A DNA stretch of 34,209 nt, from positions 1 through 34,209 of the forward strand of contig NZ_BIMA01000076.1 in NCBI RefSeq assembly GCF_004000845.1, written 5' to 3'. A program made the position numbers and the translations under genes. Of the stretch, positions 1-8,162 are shown in pieces (position 1 is the stretch's first letter; every line of letters begins with the position of its first letter). The notes under the pieces were generated by a model. It did not search any database. It worked only from the letters and a program-made list of their open reading frames with translations, and was not told the origin of the DNA. This DNA is from Paenibacillus koleovorans NBRC 103111. Lineage in GTDB: Bacteria; Bacillota; Bacilli; Paenibacillales; NBRC-103111.

Positions 1-260
1 CGTTTTACCGGCTTGCACGTATACGTTTTCGTCTGCAACGCTTGTTGAAGCATTCTTAAGTTATGCTCCAACTCGGACTCGAATTCCTTTATGGTTACTC
101 GATCCACTCCTGCTGCTCCCCGGTTTCGCTTGACTTCCTTAAAGGCTTCCTCCAGGTTTGGCATCGCCCAAATTTTATCCATCAGGCTGTACCATCTTCG
201 TCTGTTGGATCCACTCTTTGCTCCCTCACGAAAGCTTCCTTGCCTCGGCTTGTCCTCCAT
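1..260 (-). CDS. ltrA: Group II intron reverse transcriptase/maturase, N-terminal part only
   Basis: The reading frame opens with ATG at 258-260 behind a GGAAGGA ribosome site and stays open to the window edge, giving about 86 residues. After a basic leader it reads RRWYSLMDKIWAMPNLEEAF, then KRNRGAAGVDRVTIKEFE. This is the hallmark N-terminus of group II intron-encoded reverse transcriptases: a Y-S-L-x-D-K segment followed by the N-R-G-A-A-G-V-D motif. The protein would bind the intron RNA, assist splicing and copy the intron into DNA. The catalytic YADD motif and the maturase domain lie outside the window, so integrity cannot be judged. It sits in the intron loop as expected for an intron-encoded protein. 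Confidence 0.9.
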   Translation of the reverse strand, partial: MEDKPRQGSFREGAKSGSNRRRWYSLMDKIWAMPNLEEAFKEVKRNRGAAGVDRVTIKEFESELEHNLRMLQQALQTKTYTCKPVK

Positions 261-906
261 GATCGGTTCCTTCCCTTTGGTCTTTCCGGTTGTCCTAGCC
301 TTTCGGCAGTTTCCGGATTTCCTTGGTACTCCGCCCCAGACGGCCTACCCGTTTGTTCGGCCCCGGTTCTACGCACTTCTTGGCTCCCCGGCTTCTGTCT
401 GGTTCATTCCAGGTTCCTCGGTCGGTTTGCTTTTCTTCCACGGTTCCGGGCTTCGCACCAAGTCCCCGCCTTTTGGGTCGGAGCTTGCACCGGCGACTCC
501 TGCGCCGGTTCACCTGCCATTGCGGCTTTTCCTGCAGGCTTTTTCACTACTATCCCTTCGTATGACTGCTCACCCTCCATAGCCATGCCTTGGCTTTCGC
601 AGCCTTGTGCACAGGTTACTGCTACTGCAGGGACGATGAGCCCTCCTTGGGTCACGTCATCGCCTTTCCTTCGAACCCAGTCCTCTTAACTTTCGAAGCT
701 ACGGGTGGTATTGGACATCCTCTTTTTTCGCAGAGTCATCCCGCTTCGCCAGCCCACATGGTTCTTGCCGCCTGTTCCGAAGTTTGCCTTCCCGTCCTCC
801 GCACCCTGCCTCGCGGCCAGAGCACTACGGGTCAGCTATGCGCTTCCGCCACCTCGCGGTGCGCTCGGGACTTTCACCCGTAAGTACGATGCGCTGCCAA
901 GCGCAC
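1..906 (-). mobile_element. Group II intron, probably class C, truncated by the window edge
   Basis: Read on the minus strand, the element begins with GTGCGC at 906-901, a typical group II intron 5' end. The GGGTGAAAGTCCC-type segment of domain I lies near 877-865. About 640 bases of structured, non-coding RNA sequence precede the reverse-transcriptase start at 260. The 3' end (domains V and VI) is outside the window. The intron begins directly after a hairpin plus T-run (907-934), the insertion preference known for class C introns. The class assignment rests on that site and has not been confirmed by folding. Confidence 0.85.
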
Positions 907-934
907 GAAAAACCTCCACATGCGATGTGGAGGT
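907..934 (-). terminator. Intrinsic terminator of the SEC-C gene, used as the intron insertion site
   Basis: The arms at 925-934 and 912-921 form a perfect 10-bp stem with a 3-base loop. On the minus strand it is followed by TTTTTC and then directly by the intron 5' end GTGCGC. It lies 38 bases beyond the stop of the SEC-C gene and is correctly oriented to end its transcript. Confidence 0.85.
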
Positions 935-972
935 CTCTTCCTTTCATTTGAAATCCTGTACGGTGCAACGTA

Positions 973-1245
973 TTACTTTCCACAGCATTTCTTATACTTA
1001 AAGCCGCTACCGCAAGCGCAAGGATCGTTACGACCCTGGGAATGACCGACGGTGATCGTCTTGGTATTTTTCACTTTCACCCCTAGCAGCCTCTGTACAT
1101 CCGAGATATCCTCTGTTTGGTCAGGTTCAATACCGATGACTACCTTCCAACCGTTATTCTCACATAGTTCAAAAATTTCTTGCGCTCTTTCCTCTGTAGC
1201 CACTCTAACGATTGCCGGTTTTTTGCTATTTCCCAATTTCACCAT
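973..1245 (-). CDS. Small SEC-C/SWIM-type zinc-binding motif protein
   Basis: This 90-residue protein ends in the SEC-C signature: [18 protein letters not shown], a C-x-C-x8-C-C zinc-binding arrangement at residues about 72-89. The first 65 residues form a compact alpha/beta domain beginning [15 protein letters not shown]. It resembles the short PBPRA1643-type family of SWIM/SEC-C metal-binding proteins, whose biochemical role is not established. The ATG is preceded by TAGGAG with good spacing. A TTGACA promoter lies about 65-90 bases upstream and a terminator follows, so it is probably a monocistronic housekeeping gene at the border of the defence array rather than part of it. Family assignment is from the C-terminal motif and size. 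Confidence 0.85.
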   Translation of the reverse strand: MVKLGNSKKPAIVRVATEERAQEIFELCENNGWKVVIGIEPDQTEDISDVQRLLGVKVKNTKTITVGHSQGRNDPCACGSGFKYKKCCGK

Positions 1246-1307
1246 TATAATATCTCCTATTACATTGATTTGCTAAAATGCTTATATGGCCGATGGAGGC
1301 CGACCCG

Positions 1308-1337
1308 AATCTATTAGATCACAACGCATCATGTCAA
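1308..1337 (-). promoter_or_regulatory. Putative sigma-A promoter for the SEC-C gene
   Basis: On the minus strand a perfect TTGACA (1332-1337) is separated by 18 bases from TAGATT (1308-1313). This would give a leader of roughly 55 bases before the ATG at 1245. It is recognised by consensus only. Confidence 0.45.
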
Positions 1338-1401
1338 GGCGCCACTCTCGGCATGTTTTCGGCAAGAAACCGACCTTTTGCCACTCCGACCCTGAAGCAG
1401 C

Positions 1402-3846
1402 TTAACCTCGGCGCTCCCGCCTCTCAAAATGCAAATGCAGTCGGTACAAGCAAATCTCGTACGTCCAGCGATGCAAGGTTGCAGCATCCTCCGGAGCCAC
1501 TTCCATGTTCAGTGAAAATACGCCGTTCTCGAACCGGGTCATACCGTCCATAGCCGAGCCCCATTTGCTCATCGGCATGCTCGCGATCAACTGGCTGACC
1601 TTCAGTGCGTTATAAGACCACAATTGCATAGACTTTTTATCCGAGAAGTCTATGCGCTTCCTATACTCCTTCTCCATCAAAAAGTTGTAGAAGAATACTG
1701 CGACCTCCTGCGGAGTTACGGGGTTAGTCCAATGATCAGCCCCGCGCTCCAACATGTAGAGCAGGACGATCATTTTGTAACTTTTCGCCATCTCGGTTTC
1801 CTCAACATCTCGTAGCCAACTCTCGTATTTGTGATAAATGAGGCTTTCCCGCTCGCTCAACAGCTCGCCCCAGCTCAGAAAGCCAACCAAGGAACCAAAT
1901 TCGAACCGATACTCCCGGCTATCGGCCCTTCCCTGCAAGTGAAGCTCGAGATAAGTCGGCAGCCGGCCAAGCTCATTTTTCAAATCAAGGAAGTCCCAAT
2001 GGAGCTGCTCTCTGCGCGGCATTCGCTTCCGGCTCAGCTCTTCCAGCAGGTTGATGACTTGCGTATCGAGCTGAAGAGTCCCTACGTCCGACGATAGGGC
2101 CGGGATCGCTGCCGTTCTATTCTTCTTGCCGACGCCCTGATCTTGTTCCTCTGACGCGAATAAACTTAGCTTGGCATCTGCATTTCGGTAATTTCCGATT
2201 AAGTCGATGATCACACAATGCGTTTTCCCTGCGGCGATCCGCAGTCCTCGTCCGATCTGTTGGGTGAACACAGTCAGAGATTCCGTCGGTCGGACGAATA
2301 GCAGCGTATCGACGGCAGGAATATCCACCCCCTCATTGAAGAGATCCACGGTCAAGATCATCTCCAGTTGCCCGTCCGTTAGCTGAACAATCGCCTCTTC
2401 CCTTGTAATTCCCACTGTACCTGAATGCAAGCTTACTGCCCTCACACCTCGATCACGGAAGCAGGAGGCCAGAAAGTCCGCCTGACGGATGGACGAGCAG
2501 AAACAAAGCGTTCTTGTTTGCTTATGCCGCACCCATGCCTCAACTATACGCTCCGCCATAGTAAGCTTCATTTGCGCCGCGAGCAGCTGCTCTTCATCGT
2601 AATGCGTGCCCAACCAGCGAATCTGCGTGTAATCCGTCTCATCGTAGACGCCGAAGTAGTGAAACGGAGCCAACCATTGCCTCCGAATCGCCTCCATGAA
2701 ACGGATCTGATAGGCCACATTCCCGTCGCACAGCCCGTACACATCCTTTCCATCCAAACGATCGGGTGTTGCCGTGATGCCTAACAGAAATTGCGGCTTG
2801 AAATGCTGAATGACCGACATGTACGACTGGGCGGCGGCATGATGAAATTCATCAACGACAATCAAGTCGAAAGCCTCGGGGGAGAACGACTCTCGATGCT
2901 TCTTGAGTCCGAGCGTGTAGATAGAGGCGAACACGCAATCCGCCTCACCTTCTTTATGCATGCCGTTATAGAGACCGAATGACTTGTGAGGCAAGATCTG
3001 GGCGAAGGACCGACGCGCCTGGACAAGAATTTCTTCGCGATGCGCAACGAACAGCACTCGGTTGAATTTCTGCGCAAAGAACCCAGCCAAGTAAGTCTTG
3101 CCGAGTCCGGTCGCCATGATGACCATGGCTTTGTCGTATTGCTCCTCCAGCGTCCTGTCCAGAGCCTCGAGCGCCGCCTCTTGAGCCGGTCTAGGCTTGA
3201 TGGTACTTACAGTTGCCGGAATCGCAGCTTCTATAGAGAAATCCTGCTCTGCGAGCGATTGACCCGATTCTTCCAGCTCCAACCCCTTAATGCGGTTAAG
3301 CTCCGGATTATGGAGATGACAGAACCGATACTCCTCCGCGTACATGGCTATTACATCATGATTCAAAGGCCTTGTATGGGGATGGTAGAAATTGTGCATA
3401 AATTGCTCCAATGCCATATGGAACGTATAGGGCTCCACTTGGGCATTCATGGCTAGGTTCCACTCCATCCCTAGCTTGAATGCCGATAAGGAGAAGTTGG
3501 AAGAACCTACAATGAGCAAACCCTCGCCATTCTCATAGTCGAATAAGTAAGCTTTCGGGTGAAACGAGGTTCCCATGCTGCGCCAAAGCCTTGCTTCCAG
3601 CCGGGGATCAAGCTCATACAAGGCGGCCAGCCCCTCCGGCTCCGTCACGAACAAATAGTCGCCCGCCAATACCCGAACCTCGGCTCCTTGGTCAAGCGCA
3701 CGCTTCAAGTGGGGGGCAAGCAGCTTCACCCCCGATTGCATGAGGAAAGAAGTCATGATGTAAATACCGGATGCATTCTGCATCCCGGCTACCAATTCGT
3801 CAGCCAAGTTCCTGGTAATCAGCTTGACATTAAGCTTCGTCGACAT
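1402..3846 (-). CDS. PLD-domain plus superfamily 2 helicase fusion protein
   Basis: This 814-residue protein has a phospholipase D-like nuclease domain at residues 1-160, with HPK (96-98) and GSSNFS (114-119), i.e. one HKD-type half-site. A full SF2 helicase follows: MATGLGKT (244-251), DEFH (332-335), TATP (358-361) and QQIGRGLR (529-536). The roughly 230-residue C-terminus carries a domain beginning SYKM (about 689-785) that resembles the N-terminus of the McrB-type protein near 32.8 kb. PLD helicases of this build occur in defence islands and probably unwind and cut foreign DNA. The start overlaps the MazG gene stop by 17 bases, indicating translational coupling. No clear terminator follows. 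Confidence 0.88.
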   Translation of the reverse strand: MSTKLNVKLITRNLADELVAGMQNASGIYIMTSFLMQSGVKLLAPHLKRALDQGAEVRVLAGDYLFVTEPEGLAALYELDPRLEARLWRSMGTSFHPKAYLFDYENGEGLLIVGSSNFSLSAFKLGMEWNLAMNAQVEPYTFHMALEQFMHNFYHPHTRPLNHDVIAMYAEEYRFCHLHNPELNRIKGLELEESGQSLAEQDFSIEAAIPATVSTIKPRPAQEAALEALDRTLEEQYDKAMVIMATGLGKTYLAGFFAQKFNRVLFVAHREEILVQARRSFAQILPHKSFGLYNGMHKEGEADCVFASIYTLGLKKHRESFSPEAFDLIVVDEFHHAAAQSYMSVIQHFKPQFLLGITATPDRLDGKDVYGLCDGNVAYQIRFMEAIRRQWLAPFHYFGVYDETDYTQIRWLGTHYDEEQLLAAQMKLTMAERIVEAWVRHKQTRTLCFCSSIRQADFLASCFRDRGVRAVSLHSGTVGITREEAIVQLTDGQLEMILTVDLFNEGVDIPAVDTLLFVRPTESLTVFTQQIGRGLRIAAGKTHCVIIDLIGNYRNADAKLSLFASEEQDQGVGKKNRTAAIPALSSDVGTLQLDTQVINLLEELSRKRMPRREQLHWDFLDLKNELGRLPTYLELHLQGRADSREYRFEFGSLVGFLSWGELLSERESLIYHKYESWLRDVEETEMAKSYKMIVLLYMLERGADHWTNPVTPQEVAVFFYNFLMEKEYRKRIDFSDKKSMQLWSYNALKVSQLIASMPMSKWGSAMDGMTRFENGVFSLNMEVAPEDAATLHRWTYEICLYRLHLHFERRERRG

Positions 3847-4156
3847 CGATTAGACACACCCTGTCCTTGAAGCCCCCACGGGCTTCCGCTATTTGAATCC
3901 GCAAGGCTTCTAGCTGATCCCAGTCGGCTCCATGTGCACTTGCGAGGGCATGTACGACCTCCAGGATATCCGCCAGCTCTTCCAGCGCCGAGGTGCTGTC
4001 GGAAGCTTGGTTGTACTCTTCGGTTTCTTCCCGCAGCTTGAGCTTGAGTTCAGTCAAGTATTGGGCTTCATCTAGTATGCGAGCTCGGCATTGCTTGCCT
4101 TTCGACTCTATGATTTGCGGGATTTTGTCTCGTACTAGTTTGTTGTATGTGGGCAT
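3830..4156 (-). CDS. MazG-like nucleotide pyrophosphohydrolase
   Basis: This 108-residue all-alpha protein starts MPTYNKLVRDKIPQII, the usual opening of small MazG-like / phosphoribosyl-ATP pyrophosphohydrolase-like proteins. The metal-binding signature is visible as E44-x2-E47 (REETEEY) and E60-x2-D63 (EELADILE). Family members hydrolyse (d)NTPs to monophosphate and pyrophosphate, so a nucleotide-depleting or nucleotide-cleaning role in defence is conceivable but is inference. The ATG at 4156 was chosen over an upstream start at 4225 because AAGGGAG lies 7 bases before it and the family begins there. The 3' end overlaps the PLD-helicase start by 17 bases, so the two form one expression unit. 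Confidence 0.85.
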   Translation of the reverse strand: MPTYNKLVRDKIPQIIESKGKQCRARILDEAQYLTELKLKLREETEEYNQASDSTSALEELADILEVVHALASAHGADWDQLEALRIQIAEARGGFKDRVCLIDVDEA

Positions 4157-4551
4157 GCTGTGCTCCCTTCTCTGCTCTACTACCGTAAACAGTTCGCCCC
4201 GAATAGCACCAGTCGCCCTTTTCATCTGATTCTACTAGTTCTACTTCTATGTAAACCAAGCGATAATCGGCAGGATTCCACATCACTCCGCTTCGATACG
4301 GGAATACAAACCGCATTGACCCATGAGCGATCTTCTCCGGTCCAATAGCAACCTGACAATCTCGGACTGCTCCATTCCAAGTGATACGCTCAGCCTCTCT
4401 GAAACCTCATCGAGCTCCGTTCCCTCATTACCGTGAAACGAAGCCATCGTACCATCGATCAAGGACTTCAGAATGGAAAAGAACCTGAAGGTTGTTCCAA
4501 GCCAAATGTAACCTCTATTCGCCAAATTCTAGTACACATTCCACTTAACCA
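4157..4551 (-). other. Gap between mcrC and the MazG gene with possible decayed coding sequence
   Basis: No intact gene is convincing here. Two short minus-strand frames exist. One (4283-4525, TTG start, no good ribosome site) ends LLLDRRRSLMGQCGLYSRIE. The other begins at an ATG at 4316, contains FPYRSGVMWNPADYRLVYIE, and then runs out of frame into the MazG gene. Both look protein-like over short stretches, so a frameshifted remnant is possible. I recognise neither, and I see no clear terminator for mcrC. Confidence 0.3.
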
Positions 4552-5763
4552 TCACATCATCAACAAGACCTCTAAATCCTCGAGCGTATGCTCTACCGTA
4601 TCCACTCGTACAGCATGCATCTCTATCGTTTTATCCCCTTCCGCTAATCGCCATCGCGGCAATTCTATACCATCCTCCTGCCAAGGATACAGCAGCAAGC
4701 AACGATCCGCATACGTGTACGATGTAACATATGCATACATCTGATAAATATCGGCTTGCGAGTAGTTCACTCGATCGTTATAGGAACAGCTCTTCCATTT
4801 GGTATCCAGAAGGATTGACTCGTCAATTACAAAATCCGGTTTGAGTAGAATATTGCCTTGACCGGTCTTCATATTGATTAGCAGATGCTTGGTTGTGTCT
4901 TGAAGTATGACGCGATCCTCTCCAAGCAAGCTTACTAACGCTTGTCCCACATAAGCTTCAAACAGCTTATTCATCTCGAAGAGCATGGAGAACGCAGTGT
5001 CGTCGACACCGCTTTGCATCCAGCCGGCACGATCCAATATCATTCGAGCAAAATAAGACAAGTCGTGAAACCGTTCGTTTTGCCGATTGAGCGTCACTTG
5101 CTTGAAATTCGTTGAGGAGGGGTGAACCTCCCTCACATTTTCTAAAAGGGCATTGACCTGATTGATCTCCATGATGTATTTGGATTGAATCACCCTTTGA
5201 ACAACTCTTAATGCTGCTAACAGCATGCGATTTAAATCATGATCTTCATTATGCTCATCGAAAGTACAGATTGCGTACGATGATTGTCTCGCGCCTGCGC
5301 GAAGCTGCTCCGATACTTGAAGACGCCCTTTCAAGAAAAGCAGATTATCCGTTTGACTCACATAGGTCCTGTGAACACCACGCTTCAATTCCTGCAGCAG
5401 CCTCTGAACAAAGGCGTGCAAGAAGGCTTCCATCAAGCTATCCGTATGCCTTCTCCCAACCTCAACTCTCTCCATAAAGGCGATATCCATATCCTCAACA
5501 TAGCGCAGCATAGAGAGCAACGCGCCTTCTCCATCATCAACGGAGAGCGACACTTTAGGGACAATCTCGTATTCGACGCCCTCGCAATAAATGAAACCAA
5601 CATAATTAATGAACCGAAGCTTGTCATACAACCGCTCTATAATGACTTCACCCGGGAAAGTCTGATCCAAGTAACGTAGCAAGGCTTCATAGGCTTCGGG
5701 TCGAACCGCATCACGATAAACCCAATCATAGGATTCACGAATTCTAAACCGACGTATGGTCAT
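4552..5763 (-). CDS. mcrC: McrC, nuclease subunit of a McrBC-type IV restriction system
   Basis: This 403-residue protein has the McrC architecture: an N-terminal beta-rich McrB-contacting domain and a C-terminal PD-(D/E)XK nuclease. Visible catalytic residues are E269 in LFEAYV, D310 in LLKPDF, and D320-x-K322 in LLDTKWK, followed by the YSQADIYQMYAY helix typical of McrC. It would be recruited to the McrB motor ring and cut DNA carrying modified cytosine or another modification. The first 20 bases overlap the end of mcrB, and AGGAGA lies 12 bases upstream, so translation is coupled. All expected nuclease residues are present and the length is normal for the family. Confidence 0.93.
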   Translation of the reverse strand: MTIRRFRIRESYDWVYRDAVRPEAYEALLRYLDQTFPGEVIIERLYDKLRFINYVGFIYCEGVEYEIVPKVSLSVDDGEGALLSMLRYVEDMDIAFMERVEVGRRHTDSLMEAFLHAFVQRLLQELKRGVHRTYVSQTDNLLFLKGRLQVSEQLRAGARQSSYAICTFDEHNEDHDLNRMLLAALRVVQRVIQSKYIMEINQVNALLENVREVHPSSTNFKQVTLNRQNERFHDLSYFARMILDRAGWMQSGVDDTAFSMLFEMNKLFEAYVGQALVSLLGEDRVILQDTTKHLLINMKTGQGNILLKPDFVIDESILLDTKWKSCSYNDRVNYSQADIYQMYAYVTSYTYADRCLLLYPWQEDGIELPRWRLAEGDKTIEMHAVRVDTVEHTLEDLEVLLMM

Positions 5764-7981
5764 AGATGGATATGATCTCCTGCTGACCCAATTTGGCTTT
5801 AACCCGGTATAGGCTCTTCAGATGATGCTTTAATGGCGAACGAAACAATTGCTGCATTTGTACTTTTTCTTCGTACACGATATAGGGGTCGTCTTCGCTC
5901 TTTCCAATACCGCCTAACACCAATCCAACTTTCTCCCAGTCCCCATAGAAATATTCCTGCAGCAAAGGCAATACTTTATTCACAATAATATCCATAATAT
6001 CCTGCTCTGACTTTGCTCGAGTAAAGTAAGCGTGACCAATCATATGGTCCCGATCATACAATACTTCAATCCTGCGATTCATGATCCGCAGCATCTCGCT
6101 GATGTCGATTCCTCCTATAGGCATCAACAAATCAGGCTCCGGCATAACCTCCTCGAAATAAAAACGTCTTCTCAAGGCTGTATCGAGCAGCGCAATAGAC
6201 CGGTCCGCCGTATTCATGGTTCCTATAAAGTACAAATTGGGGGGCAATGCAAAAATTTCCTTGGAATAGGGCAGTTCGATAAGCAGTTCATTGATGGACG
6301 TTAGGCGCTTATCCTCCTCTAATAGAGTCATCAGCTCACCGAAGATTTTGGAAATATTCCCGCGATTCATCTCATCCATTATGACGACATAAGGGGAGGC
6401 TTTTGAGAAATCAAATTTTCTCCAATCCTCCAGAGCGTTCAATACTGCTTTTTTCCTACTCAAGTAATCTCTGTCGTTAAACGGAATGTAATCCTGGCTT
6501 AGCCCCGCATACATAGCCTCGAAAGCAATCCGCTTAATTACACCGTCCTCGCAGAAGAAACCGCCATGCCCATCGGATTTTAGACCTTCAATAAAGTCCT
6601 CGTAAGCATAGGATTGATGGAAGGTGACAAACTTAATCCGGTTCTCCTTAACCAAACGGCTGAATTCAGCCTGCATGGACTCACGATCCGACTTCAATTC
6701 CTCCAATACCTGGGAGTCTATCCGTTCCATCGCCCGTTCTGTTACACTGTACGTTTTACCTGTTCCAGGCGGACCATAGAGAGCGAGATTAAGCGGTAAA
6801 TTTAACAGCTCTTGTGGTTTCGAGGCTGTAAATGTCTTCGGTTCCAACGGTTTTAGTTGAAAGACATGTTTTATGGTACCTAGATCCTTAACAAGGTTAA
6901 TCGACTGACTGAAGCCCCCGTATGTCGGATATTCCAAATCATTAATATGTGTCCATTCAACGGGTAACAGATGCCCTCGTACAGGGTCGTACTTGTAACC
7001 ATCCACCGTATCCTCAAGCAATCGCCCTACAGCAGCCACCTTTAGTACCCGCTGAAGCTTACCTTCAGCCTTACGGGAGTAAGTCGATTTGATGGCCACA
7101 GTATCCCCCTGTTTCATTTGGGAAAATAGCTTAAGCGCTTTTCGCTCCCTCGGCTCTAATATTCGATTCTCAAGAAATTGTTCAAAAGACTCGGAAGTAA
7201 TTACTTGTGACAGATCCTCATGGAGATCGCTTAAACCTATGACGGAATTAGATATGTAAAAATCTTTGAATGACTCTTTCTTTGGCGAGTATTCCACTAA
7301 CCAGTAATTATTTTGCTCATCCGTCAGCTCATTCTTTCCGCCGAAATGGTCCCAAATTAATCTTGCCAGCCTTTCATGGGTCCAGTCTTCTAAAAGAGGT
7401 TGTTGTTTTAAAGCTGTGAGCACTTCATGATTGAGACGAACAGCATGCTTATGGACGAACAACGACGGATCCAGCCCAACAAGCTGCCCTACCTTTACTA
7501 ATATCTCGTGTCTGTATAACCTGAAAAATTGATTGGGAGCATAAAGATTTAAGATTTCCAACAACACCGTATTGAATAATGGAAGCTGCAAAGCCTCAAT
7601 TTCCTCAAATCGCCCTTCTTTGGCGTATAGTACGGCTTGGAGAATTCCATCACGAAGTTTTTCGTATTCGGTTTGCAAGGCAGCGCCGGATAGAACTTCT
7701 CGTTTTTTCCCTGCACCCTTACAATATTCGCCGGTTTGTGACATGTAGATCCCAAACTTGGACGCATTACCCCCACCGACCGGGCCTACGTTTTTACGTT
7801 CCAGCCAATATATGAAGCTGTCCTTTGTCTTGGTATTCGCATACTCCTCAACACTCATCTCCTTTAACGAGTGAAAAGGAAACCGTTCCAAAAACGCCTG
7901 TTCTCCTGCTTTTCTGTGTTGCAGTAGAGCTTGATCCGGTTGATAATCCTGAGCTTTTTGAATGAGTTCAGATAGGTTCAT
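5744..7981 (-). CDS. mcrB: McrB-like AAA+ GTPase with EVE/PUA-like reader domain
   Basis: This 745-residue protein has a C-terminal McrB AAA+ motor: Walker A GPPGTGKT (403-410), Walker B VIMDEMNR (533-540) and the McrB hallmark GTMNTADRS (587-595), with ALRRRF (602-607) as arginine region. Upstream, residues about 226-345 begin NNYWLVEYSP and contain MKQGDTVAIK, AVGRLLED and VEW. This pattern fits an EVE/PUA-superfamily modified-base reader, common as the specificity domain of McrB relatives. Residues 1-220 are not recognised. It would sense modified DNA and translocate to activate McrC, whose gene overlaps by 20 bases. The ATG is preceded by GGAGG. It starts 181 bases after the second YprA-like helicase and may have its own promoter. 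Confidence 0.92.
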   Translation of the reverse strand: MNLSELIQKAQDYQPDQALLQHRKAGEQAFLERFPFHSLKEMSVEEYANTKTKDSFIYWLERKNVGPVGGGNASKFGIYMSQTGEYCKGAGKKREVLSGAALQTEYEKLRDGILQAVLYAKEGRFEEIEALQLPLFNTVLLEILNLYAPNQFFRLYRHEILVKVGQLVGLDPSLFVHKHAVRLNHEVLTALKQQPLLEDWTHERLARLIWDHFGGKNELTDEQNNYWLVEYSPKKESFKDFYISNSVIGLSDLHEDLSQVITSESFEQFLENRILEPRERKALKLFSQMKQGDTVAIKSTYSRKAEGKLQRVLKVAAVGRLLEDTVDGYKYDPVRGHLLPVEWTHINDLEYPTYGGFSQSINLVKDLGTIKHVFQLKPLEPKTFTASKPQELLNLPLNLALYGPPGTGKTYSVTERAMERIDSQVLEELKSDRESMQAEFSRLVKENRIKFVTFHQSYAYEDFIEGLKSDGHGGFFCEDGVIKRIAFEAMYAGLSQDYIPFNDRDYLSRKKAVLNALEDWRKFDFSKASPYVVIMDEMNRGNISKIFGELMTLLEEDKRLTSINELLIELPYSKEIFALPPNLYFIGTMNTADRSIALLDTALRRRFYFEEVMPEPDLLMPIGGIDISEMLRIMNRRIEVLYDRDHMIGHAYFTRAKSEQDIMDIIVNKVLPLLQEYFYGDWEKVGLVLGGIGKSEDDPYIVYEEKVQMQQLFRSPLKHHLKSLYRVKAKLGQQEIISIYDHTSV

Positions 7982-8034
7982 GAGGCCTCCAGAAGGTAGT
8001 GGTATTTTCTCCAGAAAGTATAACCTGCTAAACC

Positions 8035-8089
8035 GGTCAAAAATAAGTTCTTTTACTTTCTCCCGACTAATAGGGGATGAAAGAACCCG
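8035..8089 (-). terminator. Possible terminator after the second YprA-like helicase
   Basis: On the minus strand GTTCTTT pairs with AAAGAAC, and an inner CCC/GGG stem lies around a TATTAGTC loop. TTATTTTT follows. The stem is imperfect, so this is only a candidate. It would separate the helicase pair from mcrBC. Confidence 0.4.
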
Positions 8090-8162
8090 GAAGTGAATTG
8101 CAGATTTCTGAAATCAAGACGTTCACCTCGCGGACATTCTCCAACAGCTGTTCCCTGTCGTT

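Noticed and set aside
63-689. Plus-strand open frame of 208 codons at the window start
   Set aside because: It is antisense to the group II intron RNA and its reverse-transcriptase start, which are clearly on the minus strand. The translation is Pro/Ser/Leu-rich, as expected for a shadow frame.
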